Shown here in pieces: positions 61,138 to 64,000 of a stretch of 64,000 nt of DNA. The position numbers and the translations under genes are program-made. The notes under the pieces are model-generated. The model saw only the letters and a program-made list of their open reading frames with translations, did not search any database and had not been told where the DNA came from. Within the stretch, counting starts at the first letter, position 1; every line of letters begins with the position of its first letter. Location of the stretch: the NCBI GenBank assembly GCA_030601885.1, contig JAUWAU010000013.1, forward strand, positions 87,357 through 151,356, in the 5' to 3' direction. This DNA comes from Armatimonadota bacterium. Its GTDB lineage: Bacteria; Armatimonadota; Zipacnadia; JAUWAU01.

Positions 61138-61306
61138 GTAGTGTTCCCTCCGTTGACCGACGGCAAGGAGAAAGGTGAGAGGACGAAGGAGAAGAAGGCC
61201 GACGTCGGACGGGCTGCCTCGGCGCTGCTCCTCCCCCACCTCGTGCTTTACTGTGTTTCCCTGACGTCGCTATCTTGGCGAGCCGTGCGCCATGTCGGGC
61301 GGATCA

Positions 61307-62437
61307 TCACAGGTCGATGCCCCGTGCTATCCGCTCGGCGGCGCTGGCGATGAGAGTTTTCGCCACGGTCGGCTTCATGGCCTCCTCAAGCGACATTGGC
61401 CGATCGATGATGGGCATGATAAGCCCGACGCCGTGCTCGTACAGCCCCTCGGCGCCGTCGCCGATCGTGCCGCCGATGGCCACGACTGGCACCCCAAGTC
61501 GCTGCGCCAGGCGCGCGACGCCCATGGGGGTCTTGCCGAAGGCGCTCTGGGCATCTATCTTGCCCTCGCCGGTGATCACGAGGTCGGCGCGCTGCATCTT
61601 CTGTTCGAGCTTCACTGCGTCGATGACCAGCTCGATGCCCGGCTTCAGCTCCGCATTGCAGAAGGCCACCAGCCCACCACCGAGGCCCCCGGCCGCACCC
61701 GCGCCAGGCATCTCCCCCACCTCTCTGCCCAGATCGCGCCAGATCAGCTCCGCGTAATGCGCCAGGTTCGCGTCGAGCTGCGCCACCATCGCCGGCGTGG
61801 CGCCCTTTTGTGGACCGTAGACGTGGGAAGCGCCCTCAGGGCCGCACAGGGGATTCGTGACGTCGCAGGCCACCTGCACGCGCGCTTCGGCGAGCAGCGG
61901 CGCCATCCCGGACACATCGATGCTGTCAAGCGCCGCGAGCGCTCCGCCGCCCAAGCCGATGTCGCGCCCGTCGGCATCCAGCAGCTTCGCCCCGAGCGCC
62001 TGGGCCATGCCGGCGCCGCCATCGTTCGTCGCACTGCCGCCGATGCCGACGATCAGCCGCCCGCGACCGCGCTCCAGAGCGGCCAGGATTAGCTCACCTG
62101 TCCCGTACGTTGTCGTGAGAAGAGGATTGCGCTTCTCTGGGGGGACCAGCGGCAGACCCGACGCTGCCGCCATCTCGATCGCGGCCGACTCGCCATCCCC
62201 AAGCAGCCCGAAGCTCGCCTCCACCCTCTCCCCCATCGGCCCAGTGACTTCCTGCGTGACAAGTTTCCCACCAGTCGCATCCACCAGCGCCTGCACCGTC
62301 CCCTCTCCCCCATCGGCCATGGGCACTTTCACGATCTCGGCGCCAGGCAGCACGCGCCGAATGCCCTCCTCGACGGCATCGCACACCTGCGCCGCCGAGA
62401 GGCTGCCTTTGAAGGAGTCTGGGGCGATGAGGATCAT
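61307..62437 (-). CDS. Glycerate kinase (GarK/GlxK family)
   Basis: 376 residues, phosphorylating glycerate, in this family usually at C2. It has MILIAPDSFKGSLSAAQVCD (family hallmark), PMADGGEGTVQAL, VGIGGSATNDGGAGMAQALG, GEMPGAGAAGGLGGGL and ITGEGKIDAQSAFGKTPMGV. ATG 62437 fits GGGGGA upstream and the family start; the GTG two codons earlier is less likely. It leads 2-phosphoglycerate into lower glycolysis. It lies 170 nt upstream of the isomerase. Confidence 0.93.
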   Translation of the reverse strand: MILIAPDSFKGSLSAAQVCDAVEEGIRRVLPGAEIVKVPMADGGEGTVQALVDATGGKLVTQEVTGPMGERVEASFGLLGDGESAAIEMAAASGLPLVPPEKRNPLLTTTYGTGELILAALERGRGRLIVGIGGSATNDGGAGMAQALGAKLLDADGRDIGLGGGALAALDSIDVSGMAPLLAEARVQVACDVTNPLCGPEGASHVYGPQKGATPAMVAQLDANLAHYAELIWRDLGREVGEMPGAGAAGGLGGGLVAFCNAELKPGIELVIDAVKLEQKMQRADLVITGEGKIDAQSAFGKTPMGVARLAQRLGVPVVAIGGTIGDGAEGLYEHGVGLIMPIIDRPMSLEEAMKPTVAKTLIASAAERIARGIDL

Positions 62438-62826
62438 GAGCACAGATCCCCCTCGAATGCCGGGGCAGCGCTGGCGTTCTGGAGTTGGGCGCGGCGCTCG
62501 GCTTGCGATGTGGTCCGTTTCCCGTGGGGGCGATCTTCGGCGGGAGATTCGACGCGTTGGCGGGCGGGTCCTGCCGGCCGACGCCCAGCGGGTATATCAG
62601 GAGGCCCTTTCCTCGGACCCGCCCAGCGCCCCGCCGAAGGCCAGCAAGACCATTTGGCCGCCGCTCCCCCCAGGCCGAGGCGACCCGCTCTCGGCTCGCC
62701 GTTTAGCCTGTGGTGGCGCGCGCGGTTGACAACTTCAGGGCACAACCGTATAGTCTGGTGTGTACCTACGCCGCAGATCGGTGGCCCGGCGGTCGCGCGG
62801 GCGGAGACGCGGAGGGTGAGCAACGC
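62438..62826. other. Gene-free divergent region
   Basis: About 390 nt between two divergent genes. Apart from the promoter at 62726-62754, nothing was recognised. Open frames here are antisense or Arg/Pro-rich without start signals. Confidence 0.5.
62726..62754 (+). promoter_or_regulatory. Promoter of the HD-domain gene
   Basis: TTGACA (62726-62731), 17-nt spacer, TATAGT (62749-62754), 72 nt upstream of the ATG. Confidence 0.75.
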
Positions 62827-63876
62827 ATGAAGTCTGACGAGGCGACAAAGGCAGCGGACACGGGCTCGCAGAGGCCAGCGCTCCCCTTGGAGTTCCAGAA
62901 GAAGCCAGACCTGAAGCCGGCGAAGACGCTGCGTGTCGCGGTCAGCGGGGACGTGAGTCTCACACAACTCGAGGTAGACATTATCGACACGCCTGCCTTC
63001 CAGCGGCTGAGGCGCGTGAGGCAGCTCGGCACTTCGCACCTCGTGTACCCTTCTGCCCTGCACTCGCGCTTTGAGCATTCGCTTGGCACGCTCAAGATAG
63101 CCTGCGAGATGACGAGCAGCATCTTGTCCAACCCGAGCAGCTCAAGGGAAGAGAAGGACATACCAGACGATCAGCTGGCGCTGATCCGCTGCGTGGCCTT
63201 ACTTCACGATATCGCCCATGTGCCCTTCGGCCACACACTGGAAAACGAGACATACGTCGTTCGCCCGCCGCACGATGAGGACGAGGACCGGATAGAGCAC
63301 TTCGTCGGGGAGGACTCTGTGATCGGCAGGCTGCTCCTGAACGGGATAGGCCGGGACAGCCACCAGTTGCTGAGGCGGATCCTCCTGACCCCACACAAGC
63401 GCGTCCATGAGCTCGGCGATCGTGCTTACATCTCGGACATCGTGAAGAATACGGTCTGCGCTGACCTGCTGGACTATCTTCGTCGCGACGCGTACCACTG
63501 CTTCCTCAACCTGGACTACGGCGACAGGTTCATCAAGTACCTGTGTTTACGGCGCGTGGATGGCGCTAGGCGGCTGGTAGTCAGAGTTTGGAAGGAGTCC
63601 GAGCGGCGTCACCGGCGCGACATCTTGGACGAGCTTGTGCAATTGCTGTGGGTTCGCTTCAGCCTCGCCTCGATGGTGTACTTCCATCACGCGAAGACGT
63701 CGTCAGCGGCCATGATAGCGCGCGCCGTCTGGGCGGCCCTTGCGCAGAGCCCGAGGGGCAAGAGCGGCCTGACCAAGGACAAGCTTCGTGAGCTCGGAGA
63801 CGACGAACTCCTAGCGACACTCGCCGACAAGGGTGGGGGGGTTGCCGGGACCCTAGCAACAATACGGTTCACTTAA
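62827..63876 (+). CDS. HD-domain phosphohydrolase (dGTPase-like)
   Basis: 349 residues. The HD metal site is present: HSRFEHSLGT (first His), CVALLHDIAHVPFGHTLENE (HD pair and next His) and a later Asp in NTVCADLLDYLRRDAYHC. It opens the domain with DIIDTPAFQRLRRVRQLG, as in the dNTPase and SAMHD1-like group. ATG 62827 follows GGAGGGTGAG. The protein ends abruptly at GTLATIRFT, shorter than many relatives, after a run of seven G, so a frameshift is possible. The remaining 124 nt to the window end hold no complete gene. Confidence 0.85.
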   Translation: MKSDEATKAADTGSQRPALPLEFQKKPDLKPAKTLRVAVSGDVSLTQLEVDIIDTPAFQRLRRVRQLGTSHLVYPSALHSRFEHSLGTLKIACEMTSSILSNPSSSREEKDIPDDQLALIRCVALLHDIAHVPFGHTLENETYVVRPPHDEDEDRIEHFVGEDSVIGRLLLNGIGRDSHQLLRRILLTPHKRVHELGDRAYISDIVKNTVCADLLDYLRRDAYHCFLNLDYGDRFIKYLCLRRVDGARRLVVRVWKESERRHRRDILDELVQLLWVRFSLASMVYFHHAKTSSAAMIARAVWAALAQSPRGKSGLTKDKLRELGDDELLATLADKGGGVAGTLATIRFT

Positions 63877-64000
63877 GTATCTTGATACACTTCTCGAAGT
63901 CGATTCGCGTGGGTTTGGTGGTGCACCGCGCGCGTATTGGATATCTCCCGACGCTGCGTTTGACGGCTCGCGGATTACGGCGTCCGCGACTGGACACGAC

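Noticed and set aside
1..64000. tRNA, rRNA or CRISPR array
   Set aside because: No cloverleaf with a TTCGA arm, no rRNA-like stretch and no regularly spaced identical repeats were seen by eye; a covariance search was not possible.

Overview
The window is a G+C-rich bacterial chromosome segment with densely packed genes, frequent GTG/TTG starts, 4-nt ATGA overlaps and clear sigma70-type promoters. An outer membrane is suggested by lipid-A disaccharide synthase (lpxB). The deoxyxylulose isoprenoid pathway, GatCAB tRNA amidotransferase, membrane pyrophosphatase, a complete moxR/Bat cluster and a DUF6785-type transporter are present. The dxr-rseP-ispG and rpiB-comEB-wecA gene orders recall Firmicutes and related terrabacteria. 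Together these fit a poorly sampled lineage such as Armatimonadota or a neighbouring candidate phylum; this placement is an inference. No rRNA, tRNA or CRISPR array was seen.

Layout. 1-5.1 kb (minus): dxr-rseP-ispG-ACT protein operon and a degenerate GGDEF protein. 5.2-5.8: HicAB toxin-antitoxin. 5.9-12: Gfo/Idh oxidoreductase, zinc-ribbon membrane protein, S1 protein, a large low-complexity secreted protein with a repeated WxRRS motif, and a soluble GAF-PAS histidine kinase. 12-17.5: rpiB, dCMP deaminase, wecA/tagO-type transferase, uppP and hppA (undecaprenyl-phosphate supply and proton pumping). 17.5-26.4: SagB-type oxidoreductase, zinc-ribbon/proline-rich protein, a decayed FAD oxidoreductase, HEPN-MNT pair, gatB-gatA-gatC and YfhO. 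26.6-31.8: class II aldolase, a TIR-PIN gene pair (possible defence module) and a marR-iscS-iscU operon with a striking palindromic operator. 31.8-37.2 (plus): lapA, threonine aldolase, pyruvate kinase, KDG kinase and KDPG aldolase, i.e. lower-glycolysis and Entner-Doudoroff-type steps. 37.3-49.7 (minus): RNase H-like protein, lpxB, a DUF6785 transporter and the moxR-DUF58-Bat operon. 57.7-62.4 (minus): response regulator, then xylulokinase, cyclophilin-like protein, sugar isomerase/epimerase and glycerate kinase. 62.8-63.9: HD-domain hydrolase.

The accessory core is a 6.1-kb element at 51084-57229, bounded by 46-bp direct repeats with one mismatch. It carries a catalytic-domain-only tyrosine recombinase, a winged-helix protein and seven small unfamiliar ORFs on one strand, with no recognisable phage, conjugation or resistance gene. 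More than a third of it is gene-poor, and those parts hold long nested inverted repeats (53746-53946, 54213-54365, 51733-51787) and direct repeats. This is the best candidate for something undescribed: a compact integrative element with large structured RNA or folded single-stranded DNA.
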